From Prochlorococcus sp. AG-436-O11 (GTDB lineage: Bacteria > Cyanobacteriota > Cyanobacteriia > PCC-6307 > Cyanobiaceae): a stretch of 64,000 nt of DNA. Below, one piece after another: positions 48,760-57,104 of this stretch; within the stretch, counting starts at the first letter, position 1, and each line of letters starts with the position of its first letter. Under the pieces are notes generated by a model. The model saw only the letters and a list, made by a program, of their open reading frames with translations. It was not told the origin of the DNA and made no database searches. The stretch is taken from positions 1 through 64,000 of the forward strand of contig QCPO01000001.1 in NCBI GenBank assembly GCA_003212535.1, written 5' to 3'. A program made the translations under genes and the position numbers.

Positions 48760-49818
48760 ATGGATTACAAAACTTCAGGAGTTGATATAGAAGCTGGGCG
48801 GGAATTCGTTTCGGAAATCAAACATGCCGTTGAAGGAACTCATACATCTAACGTGATTGATGGTATTGGTGGATTTGGAGGTTTATTTAGACTTCCTCTA
48901 GATGGTTTAAAAAAACCTGTTTTAGTATCGGGGACTGATGGTGTTGGAACTAAATTAGAATTAGCCCAGAATAAAAACTTTCATTTTCAAGTTGGTATTG
49001 ATTTGGTTGCTATGTGCATCAATGATATTGTTACTAGTGGAGCAAAACCTTTATTTTTTCTTGATTATATTGCTACGGGTAAGCTTGATAAGAAACAATT
49101 ATTAGAGGTTGTGAAAGGTATCTCTTATGGTTGTGGAGAAAATAACTGTGCTTTACTTGGTGGTGAAACCGCAGAAATGCCGGGATTTTATTCAAAGAAT
49201 AAGTATGATTTAGCAGGCTTTTGTGTGGGTATAGTCGATGAAGATAAGCTAATTAATGGTACAAAAATATCTGATAATGACTTGATAATTGCATTGAAAA
49301 GTAATGGTATCCATAGTAATGGATTCAGTTTAGTAAGGAAAATTATTAATAATACAAATTTCATAGATAAAGAATTTGAAAAAGTTCATCACTTAAATTT
49401 TTATGATGAGTTATTAAAACCTACAAAAATCTACAATAATGTAATCAATCAAATCTTATCCGAGAATATAGAAATTAAGGCAATGTCTCATATCACTGGG
49501 GGAGGAATTCCAGAAAATCTTCCTAGGTGTATACCTTTTAATTTTATGCCTTATATAGATACTAAATCTTGGGATATTCCGATTTTATTTAAATTCCTAA
49601 AAGAAGTTGGTATGATTCCTGAAAAGGATTTTTGGAATACTTTTAATCTTGGGGTTGGTTTTTGTCTCATTGTTGATAAAGAATTTAAAAATCCAATATT
49701 AAATATTTGCGAAGCTCATAATATCGATAGTTGGGAGATTGGTAAAATAGTTCCAAAAGATAACACAAGAAAAAATAAGTTTCTGTCAGAGATATTAATT
49801 TCAGATTATGATCAATAA
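48760..49818 (+). CDS. purM: Phosphoribosylformylglycinamidine cyclo-ligase
   Basis: SGTDGVGTKLELA, LLGGETAEMPGFY, MSHITGGGIPENLPR. Confidence 0.96.
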   Translation: MDYKTSGVDIEAGREFVSEIKHAVEGTHTSNVIDGIGGFGGLFRLPLDGLKKPVLVSGTDGVGTKLELAQNKNFHFQVGIDLVAMCINDIVTSGAKPLFFLDYIATGKLDKKQLLEVVKGISYGCGENNCALLGGETAEMPGFYSKNKYDLAGFCVGIVDEDKLINGTKISDNDLIIALKSNGIHSNGFSLVRKIINNTNFIDKEFEKVHHLNFYDELLKPTKIYNNVINQILSENIEIKAMSHITGGGIPENLPRCIPFNFMPYIDTKSWDIPILFKFLKEVGMIPEKDFWNTFNLGVGFCLIVDKEFKNPILNICEAHNIDSWEIGKIVPKDNTRKNKFLSEILISDYDQ

Positions 49819-49939
49819 ATTGTTTATAGAACTTAAAAATTTAATTTTTATACACAAATGAAAAAGTTAGGTGTAATATAATAAAATTACCGCCGAATTA
49901 TATCGGAAGTTTAAGTATTAAGATTTAATTTTTAATTCA

Positions 49940-50584
49940 ATGCCCTTTGAAAATAATAGAAGAGTTACTCGTAGACGTAGTTCTGCAGGCCCTACACCTC
50001 CCAAAAGACCATTAGGTAATAATTCAGATTTTAATGGTCGACAGAATCAAGGCCCAAGGCCTACTTTTTTAACATTAAGAGATCATGGGAAAGTTTTTGT
50101 AGCTGATTTACCAAATTTATCTGATGGTCAATTAGCTCATATCAGTAAGGAAGCTAATGAAGTATTAAATAGTTTGGAAAAAAGGCTAAACGATCTTGAG
50201 AATGAACCATCTGTTAGTAATCCTGAAAATGATACTTTGATAAAAGCATCTACGAAAAGAGATGTGACACTAAGATTTATAAAATCTATAGAAGAGGAAC
50301 AAGAACATAGAAAGAATAATCCTGCTTTGAGAGATGCTGCCTCAGAATCATTACCAAGAACTTTTCTTGAAGTCGCAAGACACAGATTGCCTGGTGCAAC
50401 TTTTGATTCACTTCTAAGAGAAGCACTTGAGGCATGTGCTGTGGATGAAAGTCATGAAGAGAGTCAAATTAATGATGAGCCTAAAGAAACTGTAAAGATT
50501 ATGGATATACCGTCTTCCACCACCAATGCCTCTCTTGTTGTTAGTATCGACTCAAATCACAATTCCCATAATGGAAATATTTGA
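49940..50584 (+). CDS. Conserved hypothetical protein with basic, Pro-rich N-terminus
   Basis: 214-aa ORF. Confidence 0.65.
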   Translation: MPFENNRRVTRRRSSAGPTPPKRPLGNNSDFNGRQNQGPRPTFLTLRDHGKVFVADLPNLSDGQLAHISKEANEVLNSLEKRLNDLENEPSVSNPENDTLIKASTKRDVTLRFIKSIEEEQEHRKNNPALRDAASESLPRTFLEVARHRLPGATFDSLLREALEACAVDESHEESQINDEPKETVKIMDIPSSTTNASLVVSIDSNHNSHNGNI

Positions 50585-50738
50585 TTCAAAACACGATTTA
50601 AACAGTTTAAAATCTCCAAAAAAAATACAAATCTATTATTCTGAAAATAATGATGTTATTTTATGTAATCATTGCAAAAGAACAGCCAATAATGGGATTC
50701 GTTGTTTAGGAATGTGTATTGCAGATAATGATTATTAG
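50571..50738 (+). CDS. Hypothetical small Cys-containing protein
   Basis: In-frame ATG within ORF-track 50526..50738; NHCKRTANNGIRCLGMC. Confidence 0.45.
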   Translation: MEIFDSKHDLNSLKSPKKIQIYYSENNDVILCNHCKRTANNGIRCLGMCIADNDY

Positions 50739-50998
50739 TGTAACTTCTTAAAGTTTAAATTAAAATTTTGATCAAAACGCTTAATTATTTCAGATTCTTC
50801 TTGAAGACAATAAGTTTATTAAGATATAAGGAACATTCATCTAATAATTTTTTTATTTTAATTAATGGGATTATATTCATTGCAAATGCAAAGGTTAATT
50901 TTCTAATTATTAAATAAGTAATTGAAATTCTCTAATCGTTACTCAAAACTGCTTTTCTTGGAACGGTTTATAGGGAATTATGTAGGTAATCTGAAAAA

Positions 50999-51023
50999 GG
51001 CGGCACCCAGATTCGAATTGGGG
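50999..51023 (-). repeat. Distal att site: tRNA-Cys 3'-end remnant
   Basis: ggcggcacccagattcgaattgggg versus ggcggcacccagattcgaactgggg in the intact tRNA. Confidence 0.92.
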
Positions 51024-51078
51024 TATGAATACTAGAAAAGAAAATTATATCTACAGTTTCAGCGATATAAATTAACAA

Positions 51079-51100
51079 CTTACCGCCCACTTACCGCCCA
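51079..51100 (+). repeat. Tandem pair of 11-bp end motif CTTACCGCCCA (left end)
   Basis: Two perfect copies; identical 22-mer at 58020-58041. Confidence 0.93.
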
Positions 51101-51157
51101 TAAGTGATATTTTTATTGCTTTTTTCTGCTCTTAATTAACTTATACGTCAGGAATTT

Positions 51158-51168
51158 TGGGCGGTAAA
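51158..51168 (-). repeat. Inverted copy of end motif, TGGGCGGTAAA (10/11), left end
   Basis: Same 11-mer at 57961-57971. Confidence 0.88.
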
Positions 51169-51181
51169 AATGATATTAATT

Positions 51182-51223
51182 GGTACCTCTAAAGTGTTCA
51201 CCTAATGAATAGGTGAGGAAACC
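51182..51223 (+). promoter_or_regulatory. int leader, with similar sequence upstream of the right-hand operon
   Basis: tggtacctctaaagtgttcaccta similar (19/24) to 56841-56864; hairpin cacct-aatgaat-aggtg next to the start region. Confidence 0.55.
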
Positions 51224-52612
51224 TTGAATCAGGATTGGCAAAGATTAAATATTTGGGATTATCGGAAGGAATTATCCATTGGAAATAGGAGAGATTTCCC
51301 TGCCAATTTAAGTTTGCTGAGAAAGGTTCATACTGAAAAAATATATGCTTTATGGTTGCCAGATCTGGAGGAAGATACACGCATTAGAAAGAAAGATAAA
51401 TCTGGAATAAAAAAGAAAAGAAGACCAATAGAAAAAACTACAGGAGAAACTGATCCAAAAATTGCGGCAAGATACGCCATTCATTGGGTCAAGCAAAAAC
51501 AAATAGAACTTGCCCAAAAGGTTCAAACTTTTGAAGATAATATTTCCTATTCTTTGGCACATTACTGGGAAATATATTTTCCAAAGTTTCAAGAAGAAAA
51601 GAAAAATAGAATATCTGCTGATCAGTTAATCAGAGATGAAAGGAACAAATGGTTTTCTGAAAAGATTGGAATAAACAAAGAAGAATTTGCTCATAAGGAT
51701 CTAAGACAAATTACTAAATTAGATCTCCATAATTATTTCCAGAATTTAAAAGTTGGAACTCAGAAAGATATAAAAACCTTGATCAACAAATTATGGAACG
51801 AGGCACAACTTCAAAATTCAGAATTATATGTTGGTCACAACTTTCCATCATTTCCAAAGATAAAATCTAATAAAGGTAAACAGGTAATTCATTTCAGATC
51901 TAATGATTGGGAGTTGCTTGTAAATTGCATCAATCAATTATCAGGAGGAGCGGCAAGAAAGAATTTATCTATAGAAGAATATGAAAACCTAGAGTTCAAA
52001 ACAAGCACAAGAGATAACCAAAGAAACTGGGTTGATTTATTTGATGCACTTTGGGTCAATTATTTCTTCTTTCTTAGATCTCAAGATTTGCATAGATTAA
52101 AAATTGAATGGTTTAGACAAGATTTAAAGCATAGAGAATTTGTTCTTATGCACCCCACACCAAAAAGTGATCGCAAGATAATAAAAACTAGGAATATGAG
52201 AGATGATGCTTTTGATTTTATGCTCAGATTGATGAATAGAAGACCTGATAAAGGTTGGTTATTGTTTCCTAGTTACAAGAGAAAATGCGAGGGTGGTGCA
52301 GAGAATAAGGTAATGAGGAATATGAATTTCCTTTTGCAAATTGCTGTAGAGAAATGTTTACCAGAGTTCCCACTAATAGATGCAAATGTAAAAGCAGTTA
52401 GGCATACAAGTTTTAGACATCACTTTGAAGATGATCCGACATTGGGAGATCCAGATAAGATCAGAATGTTTGCTGAAAATGCACTTACAACACCTGAGAT
52501 GCTTCAATCTACTTACCTTGATTACATCAATAGGGAAGCAACATTAAGGGGTTCAAAGAAGAAAATGAGAAAGAGCAACTACTCACTTATTAAAAGAGTT
52601 CAAGCAAATTGA
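51224..52612 (+). CDS. int: Tyrosine recombinase/integrase
   Basis: Catalytic-box candidates: FLRSQDL (R), RHTSFRHH (HxxR), STYLDYI (Y); adjacent to att; TTG start. Confidence 0.88.
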   Translation: MNQDWQRLNIWDYRKELSIGNRRDFPANLSLLRKVHTEKIYALWLPDLEEDTRIRKKDKSGIKKKRRPIEKTTGETDPKIAARYAIHWVKQKQIELAQKVQTFEDNISYSLAHYWEIYFPKFQEEKKNRISADQLIRDERNKWFSEKIGINKEEFAHKDLRQITKLDLHNYFQNLKVGTQKDIKTLINKLWNEAQLQNSELYVGHNFPSFPKIKSNKGKQVIHFRSNDWELLVNCINQLSGGAARKNLSIEEYENLEFKTSTRDNQRNWVDLFDALWVNYFFFLRSQDLHRLKIEWFRQDLKHREFVLMHPTPKSDRKIIKTRNMRDDAFDFMLRLMNRRPDKGWLLFPSYKRKCEGGAENKVMRNMNFLLQIAVEKCLPEFPLIDANVKAVRHTSFRHHFEDDPTLGDPDKIRMFAENALTTPEMLQSTYLDYINREATLRGSKKKMRKSNYSLIKRVQAN

Positions 52613-52743
52613 TGCTTATACATTTTCCTGTAATCATCGTGCAACCTTTCAGTTGCTAATTTTCTATTATTCATTGCATCTCTAATCAAATCCATTTCAT
52701 TGAATTTTTGATTGAGGATAGTGAAAGGAGTAATGAGTTTCAT
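52600..52743 (-). CDS. Small 47-aa ORF convergent with int 3' end (below ORF-track cutoff)
   Basis: MKLITPFTILNQKFNEMDLIRDAMNNRKLATERLHDDYRKMYKHQFA*, preceded by AGGAGGT (minus strand, 52753-52747). Confidence 0.55.
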   Translation of the reverse strand: MKLITPFTILNQKFNEMDLIRDAMNNRKLATERLHDDYRKMYKHQFA

Positions 52744-52799
52744 AAGACCTCCTATATCTACACTTATATTGTCCTCCTTTTAACTTGAAATTCATAGTG

Positions 52800-52949
52800 T
52801 ATTTCTACCCGAGTAGAAGTGCTTTGTGGTTGTCACGACTATCTTTTTCCATTCAAGAGGAGTAGAAATAATTCAGGAGTCAAAGCACTTCCCCGACTTT
52901 GTAGACAAGGAAGTGGATAGGACTCGAAGAGGGCAAACAAATGCCCTCT
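52800..52949 (+). ncRNA. Candidate structured RNA / leader with alternative pairings
   Basis: TATTTCTAC 52800-52808 : GTAGAAATA 52862-52870; AAGTGCTTTG 52817-52826 : CAAAGCACTT 52881-52890; CACTTCC 52886-52892 : GGAAGTG 52909-52915; terminator hairpin at 52928-52949. Confidence 0.5.
52928..52949 (+). terminator. Rho-independent-type hairpin
   Basis: agagggca-aacaaa-tgccctct followed by tattttat. Confidence 0.7.
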
Positions 52950-53008
52950 TATTTTATGTTTAGGTAAAATCGAATAAAGTAATAAAGAGAAAAAGAATAA
53001 AGATTAAT

Positions 53009-54280
53009 ATGTCACCTGCTAAAAAATGGTATCCAGAAAATATCAAAACTGAAGCATTAAAATATGATGGCAAAAAGAAGTTTATGGATGGATGTTATGG
53101 AGCATATAAAGCAGCAAAGAAGTATGGAATAGTAGATGAAGTTTGTGCCCATATGAAATCTAGATATTGGACAAAAGAAAAATTATTTGCAAGAGCAAGA
53201 AAATATACATCACTTAAAGAATTTATGAAAAAAGAAAAAGGTGCTTATCTCCACGCAATGAGGAATGGTTTTTTAAATGAAGCAACTCAACATATGGAGA
53301 GATTACAGTTGCCTCCAAACTATTGGACTAAAGAAAGATGTAAGAAAGAAGCAAAAAAATATGAATATAGAAAAGACTTTATGCGTAATAGTGGTTCAGC
53401 ATATAATGCTTGTTCACGAAATAATTGGATCGATGAGGTCTGTGCTCATATGGGATCTCCTGCTGATGGATATAAACATTGCGTTTACGCAATTTTTAAT
53501 AAGAGAAAAAACCTTGCTTATATTGGAATTACAAGGCAATTATTTAGTAGGAGAATTCAAGGTCATCAAGATGAAAAAAATGTTGCAAATTCCAGAGAAA
53601 TAGCACAACTAAAAGATACTGAATTCATTAAATTAACCGACTATTTGTATGATGCTGAAGAAGTAAAAGATGCTGAATCTGAATGGGTTGCAAAATACCA
53701 AGAAAAAGGATTTAGGATTTTAAACGATATCAAACAACTTGGTAGAACTGGAACAGATAAAAGAATTCATACTGATGAAATAATCTTTAAGGAGGCAAAA
53801 AAATATCAAACTAGAGTGGATTTTAAAACCAAGAGTCCAAAAATTTACGATGCTGCTGTTACTCAAAGACTTCTTGATGATGCTTGCTCTCATATGAGAG
53901 GAATTAAAGAAAAGAATTATTGGACAAAAGAAAATTGTATAGAATTTGCGAAGACTTGTAATGATAGAACAGAATTTAGGAAAGCAAAAAATGGTGCTTA
54001 TGCATCTTCAAAAGATAATCAATGGTTGGATGAAATTTATTCATTTATAAGGTCTAGAAATGATATGAGTTGGTTAAGACCTGCTACTAGAAAAGATGTT
54101 TGGTCTAAAGCAGATGAATATTATGAATTATGGTTGAGTAATGACAAATGCGGATATACAAAATTAGAAACCTTAACTGGTATAAATTTAGATAAATTAC
54201 AAAAGAAATTTTCCAAAGGATGGGATCCAACAAAAGATGAAGATTGGAAAAATTGGTCAGATAATATAAAAAATAGTTAA
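53009..54280 (+). CDS. GIY-YIG endonuclease flanked by ~45-50-aa repeats
   Basis: YKHCVYAIFNKRKNLAYIGITRQLFSRRIQGHQ (GIY-YIG core); five W.KE..AKKY..R.DF....AY.A....DE.C.HM-type repeats. Confidence 0.85.
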   Translation: MSPAKKWYPENIKTEALKYDGKKKFMDGCYGAYKAAKKYGIVDEVCAHMKSRYWTKEKLFARARKYTSLKEFMKKEKGAYLHAMRNGFLNEATQHMERLQLPPNYWTKERCKKEAKKYEYRKDFMRNSGSAYNACSRNNWIDEVCAHMGSPADGYKHCVYAIFNKRKNLAYIGITRQLFSRRIQGHQDEKNVANSREIAQLKDTEFIKLTDYLYDAEEVKDAESEWVAKYQEKGFRILNDIKQLGRTGTDKRIHTDEIIFKEAKKYQTRVDFKTKSPKIYDAAVTQRLLDDACSHMRGIKEKNYWTKENCIEFAKTCNDRTEFRKAKNGAYASSKDNQWLDEIYSFIRSRNDMSWLRPATRKDVWSKADEYYELWLSNDKCGYTKLETLTGINLDKLQKKFSKGWDPTKDEDWKNWSDNIKNS

Positions 54281-54337
54281 AAACAGAATCTTAAAGAGGT
54301 GTTTCAACAACTTTGAATGTATGAAAAACCACAAATC

Positions 54338-54412
54338 TTGACACACACCCATACTAACCACTATTACAGGTGTCTTATTGTGTGAAGTATATGTATGAAG
54401 ATGTCCTATAAT
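54338..54412 (+). promoter_or_regulatory. Candidate promoter region for the serine recombinase operon
   Basis: TTGACA 54338-54343 with TATTAC 18 nt downstream; separate consensus TATAAT 54407-54412. Confidence 0.4.
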
Positions 54413-54434
54413 ACAGGTATAGATTTCTAAGGCA

Positions 54435-55025
54435 ATGAACACTATTTTTGGATACTGGAGATGCTCAACTGATGCCCAAGACCAAGAAAGGCAAATAAGA
54501 TCTCTGAAAGATGCAGGAGTTGAAGTTCTTAGGGGAGATAAGATCACAGGAACTTCTGATTATGCAGATAGAAAAGAATTATCCAAATTATTAGAAGAAA
54601 TAGAGGAAGGGGATCTATTGATACTTGATGAGTTAAGCAGATTAGGAAGAACTATGGTCACTATGTTGGTTGAAGTTAATAAGTTGCTTGATAAAGGAGT
54701 GAAGATAAGAACATTAGATGGCAGATTAGATACAACAACAATGAATAAAGAGATAATCAACTTGATAGTTGGAGTTATGGGATATTCAGCAGAGATGGAA
54801 TTAACTAACATCAGGAGGAGAACTGCTGAAGGTCGTGCAGTTGCCAAGAGCAGGGGAGTTAAGTTTGGAATGAAGAGAAAATATGATAAACACCAAATTG
54901 CAGAAATTATGAAAAAGAGAGAACTAGGAGAAGGTTATGGAACTATTGGCAGATCAATGGGTATGAGTAGAGCAACAGTTGCTTCTATAGTTAAAAGAGA
55001 GAAAGTTGCAGTAGGTATCCAATGA
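54435..55025 (+). CDS. Small serine recombinase (resolvase/invertase family)
   Basis: YWRCSTDAQDQERQIRSL, LLILDELSRLGRT, C-terminal HTH YGTIGRSMGMSRATVASIV. Confidence 0.93.
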   Translation: MNTIFGYWRCSTDAQDQERQIRSLKDAGVEVLRGDKITGTSDYADRKELSKLLEEIEEGDLLILDELSRLGRTMVTMLVEVNKLLDKGVKIRTLDGRLDTTTMNKEIINLIVGVMGYSAEMELTNIRRRTAEGRAVAKSRGVKFGMKRKYDKHQIAEIMKKRELGEGYGTIGRSMGMSRATVASIVKREKVAVGIQ

Positions 55026-55228
55026 AATCAATAACTGACGAATCAACAAAAACTATCTGGTATTACTCAGAGAGTGGTTTCCCTAGTTATATGGCAATCA
55101 GTTCTTATAGAGAAAAGTCACCATCATATGAACATTGCATTGCTAGTAAAGAAACTTGGGAAAAATTAACTAAAAATCAAAAACAATATGGTTTAGGAAA
55201 CCCAAAAAATAATATAGGTAAGCAATGA
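55022..55228 (+). CDS. Hypothetical small protein (68 aa)
   Basis: ATGA overlap with the recombinase stop. Confidence 0.55.
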   Translation: MKSITDESTKTIWYYSESGFPSYMAISSYREKSPSYEHCIASKETWEKLTKNQKQYGLGNPKNNIGKQ

Positions 55229-55383
55229 AGATAATTGCAAAAGTCAGATATGTAGATTTCCAAAAACGATCTCACACAGTTGAAGTTGAAAGTGATAGTG
55301 CGGATAGGAGGTATCTAGAAGATCTAGTTAAGGCAAGGTATCCCGCAGATAAGGTTTATTTTCAATCAGTTAGGCAAAAGTAG
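55225..55383 (+). CDS. Hypothetical small protein (52 aa; below ORF-track cutoff)
   Basis: MKIIAKVRYVDFQKRSHTVEVESDSADRRYLEDLVKARYPADKVYFQSVRQK*, ATGA overlap with the previous ORF. Confidence 0.55.
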   Translation: MKIIAKVRYVDFQKRSHTVEVESDSADRRYLEDLVKARYPADKVYFQSVRQK

Positions 55384-55488
55384 GATCAAATATGCAATTT
55401 ACCCCCTCTAGGATCGCTTTAGAGGTGCTTCTAAATGTTATCGGGTATGTTTATATCCCTAGATTAATTAATATTTAAGAGAACACTA

Positions 55489-55541
55489 AATGTAAACAAA
55501 TAATCTCTTTAACTACTGGTATGTAACGGAATGTAAACAAA
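55489..55541 (+). repeat. 12-bp direct repeat AATGTAAACAAA (55489-55500, 55530-55541)
   Basis: Two perfect copies offset by 41 bp in non-coding DNA. Confidence 0.6.
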
Positions 55542-55632
55542 AAGAGTATGTGAAAATCTTCATTTATATAACTAGGTTTGTCTAGTTTGATATGTTCAAG
55601 AACACTCTAAAGTAGAAATAACAACAGAATAC

Positions 55633-55664
55633 GTTTCCGAAGGAAACCATATGCGTAGCATATG
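55633..55664 (+). other. Two abutting stem-loops in intergenic DNA
   Basis: GTTTCC-gaa-GGAAAC (55633-55647) directly followed by CATATGC-gta-GCATATG (55648-55664). Confidence 0.7.
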
Positions 55665-55780
55665 CCATTAAGAATGTTCCAAAGAATAGGTATGTGTCTT
55701 CATTAAAGACCGCAAGGTATGGAGAAAACCAAGAAGGATAAATAGAAGAGGCACACCTGAAACAACTACCTGTTACCACT

Positions 55781-55963
55781 ATGTTTGAGACACCTGTAAA
55801 ACAACAAAGACACGTTACTTACAAGAGAAGAGAAGTAAAGATATACAAACCAATGGAGGAAACTCTAATGGATGAACTTGGATTAACTTATTCAGACCTA
55901 GTAAAGAAAGGAGTTAGAAACCTCTGGAATAAGAGACAACAAGAGAAGGCATTAACACTATGA
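55781..55963 (+). CDS. Small protein, possibly ribbon-helix-helix-like (60 aa)
   Basis: EVKIYKPMEETLMDELGLTYSDLVKKGVRNLW: strand-helix-helix pattern by eye. Confidence 0.5.
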   Translation: MFETPVKQQRHVTYKRREVKIYKPMEETLMDELGLTYSDLVKKGVRNLWNKRQQEKALTL

Positions 55964-56094
55964 CCACTAAAGCATTACCTAGAGTTTCAGCGGCACATTA
56001 CATAATGTTCAAGGAAATTATGAAGAGAAGAAAACTTCGTAAGGAAGATGAATGTATAGAGGAAATGATTCAAGAACTTTATAACAGAAAATAA
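55960..56094 (+). CDS. Hypothetical small protein (44 aa; below ORF-track cutoff)
   Basis: MTTKALPRVSAAHYIMFKEIMKRRKLRKEDECIEEMIQELYNRK*, ATGA overlap with upstream ORF. Confidence 0.5.
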   Translation: MTTKALPRVSAAHYIMFKEIMKRRKLRKEDECIEEMIQELYNRK

Positions 56095-56096
56095 AA

Positions 56097-56315
56097 ATGG
56101 AATCACAAATAGGAAAATTATATTTTGTGAGATGTGGAGACAACCCTAACTACTTCAAGACCTGTAGAGTTGTTCGCAATTTAATGACAGGAAACTTACA
56201 AACTCAATTATCTAATCCTGTATATGGAGAACCACCTGATGGAATCCCAGAGATGCCACCATTGATGCGTCAAAGATTGCAATCTTGCAATAACTCACTT
56301 CCATATACGAAATGA
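56097..56315 (+). CDS. Hypothetical small protein (72 aa)
   Basis: Two bases after the previous stop. Confidence 0.5.
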   Translation: MESQIGKLYFVRCGDNPNYFKTCRVVRNLMTGNLQTQLSNPVYGEPPDGIPEMPPLMRQRLQSCNNSLPYTK

Positions 56316-56530
56316 AAAGAGCAAAAGATTCAATACAAGTTCGTGCCAAGATGATTCTCTTAGTGGAGGCGTTGGAAGATTATCTGGCACGAATTAAATT
56401 CCACAGAAGATTTAAAAAATTAGAAAAACGAGTTCACGAATATGAGGAGAAATGTGGTCGGAAAAGAATAAATAATAATATGTTCGCTTCCCCTAGTTTG
56501 AATGAAGTAGTTCAAACCAGATCAGGGTGA
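56312..56530 (+). CDS. Hypothetical small basic protein (72 aa)
   Basis: ATGA overlap with the previous ORF. Confidence 0.5.
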   Translation: MKRAKDSIQVRAKMILLVEALEDYLARIKFHRRFKKLEKRVHEYEEKCGRKRINNNMFASPSLNEVVQTRSG

Positions 56531-56555
56531 TCTTCTTTTTTCTTTCACCCTTTTT
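56525..56555 (+). terminator. Rho-independent terminator 1
   Basis: gggtga-N14-tcaccc-ttttt. Confidence 0.8.
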
Positions 56556-56574
56556 AGACAAACTGAACTGCCTC

Positions 56575-56606
56575 AAGCATCCCTGTCTGGTTTCGGGGGT
56601 GCTTTT
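56575..56606 (+). terminator. Rho-independent terminator 2
   Basis: aagcatccc-tgtctggtttcg-ggggtgctt followed by T-rich tail. Confidence 0.75.
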
Positions 56607-56840
56607 ATATTGCCTACACAAAACAATTTAGAGGTACCAGTAGCAGTTACTTTGTATGCAAAATCAAGGAACCTTATAAATCTAAAACGCACCTAATTCG
56701 ACCTTTAAATATACTTTCAAATAAAAAATTTCCCAGAATATTTTTTGACTCATATACCCCTACTAATTAACACTAACTGTACCCTATAGCACCCTTGTAA
56801 GTCGTTCCAGCACAGTAGATCTCAGAGGGCATTTTAAAGT

Positions 56841-56888
56841 TGGCACCCCTAAAGTGTTTCCCTTGTGAGAGTGAACAAAACCTCTCAT
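56841..56888 (+). promoter_or_regulatory. Leader similar to the int leader
   Basis: tggcacccctaaagtgtttccctt and hairpin tgagag-N10-ctctca. Confidence 0.5.
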
Positions 56889-56912
56889 AAATCAAATAAA
56901 AAGGAGAACATT

Positions 56913-57104
56913 ATGACTCAACAAAAGGAACAAATCCTTTTAGAAATTATTCAAATTTATGAAAAATTATCCGATGTTAAGAGTGATTTAGTCAGTTATG
57001 TATTCAATTCTAAAACACAAAGAACTAGCGATTATTTTGAAGTGATTGAAAATCTTGAAGAAATGATTAGTAAGCGTAAAAAACAATTAAAGGAGGAAAA
57101 CTAA
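56913..57104 (+). CDS. Hypothetical protein, 63 aa, ends ...KEEN
   Basis: SD aaaggag before ATG; ORF track starts earlier at 56865. Confidence 0.6.
   Translation: MTQQKEQILLEIIQIYEKLSDVKSDLVSYVFNSKTQRTSDYFEVIENLEEMISKRKKQLKEEN

Noticed and set aside
49887-49894. TTACCGCC outside the element, upstream of the 49940 gene
   Set aside because: Only a partial match to the 11-bp end motif, single copy, about 1.1 kb outside the att site.
52613-54434. Group I intron hosting the GIY-YIG gene
   Set aside because: No interrupted exon gene flanks it and I could not find a paired P3/P7-like core after the ORF; the upstream RNA is too short to claim this.
55582-55779. 65-aa minus-strand ORF
   Set aside because: Covers the hairpin-rich non-coding patch, has no convincing start region and atypical composition.
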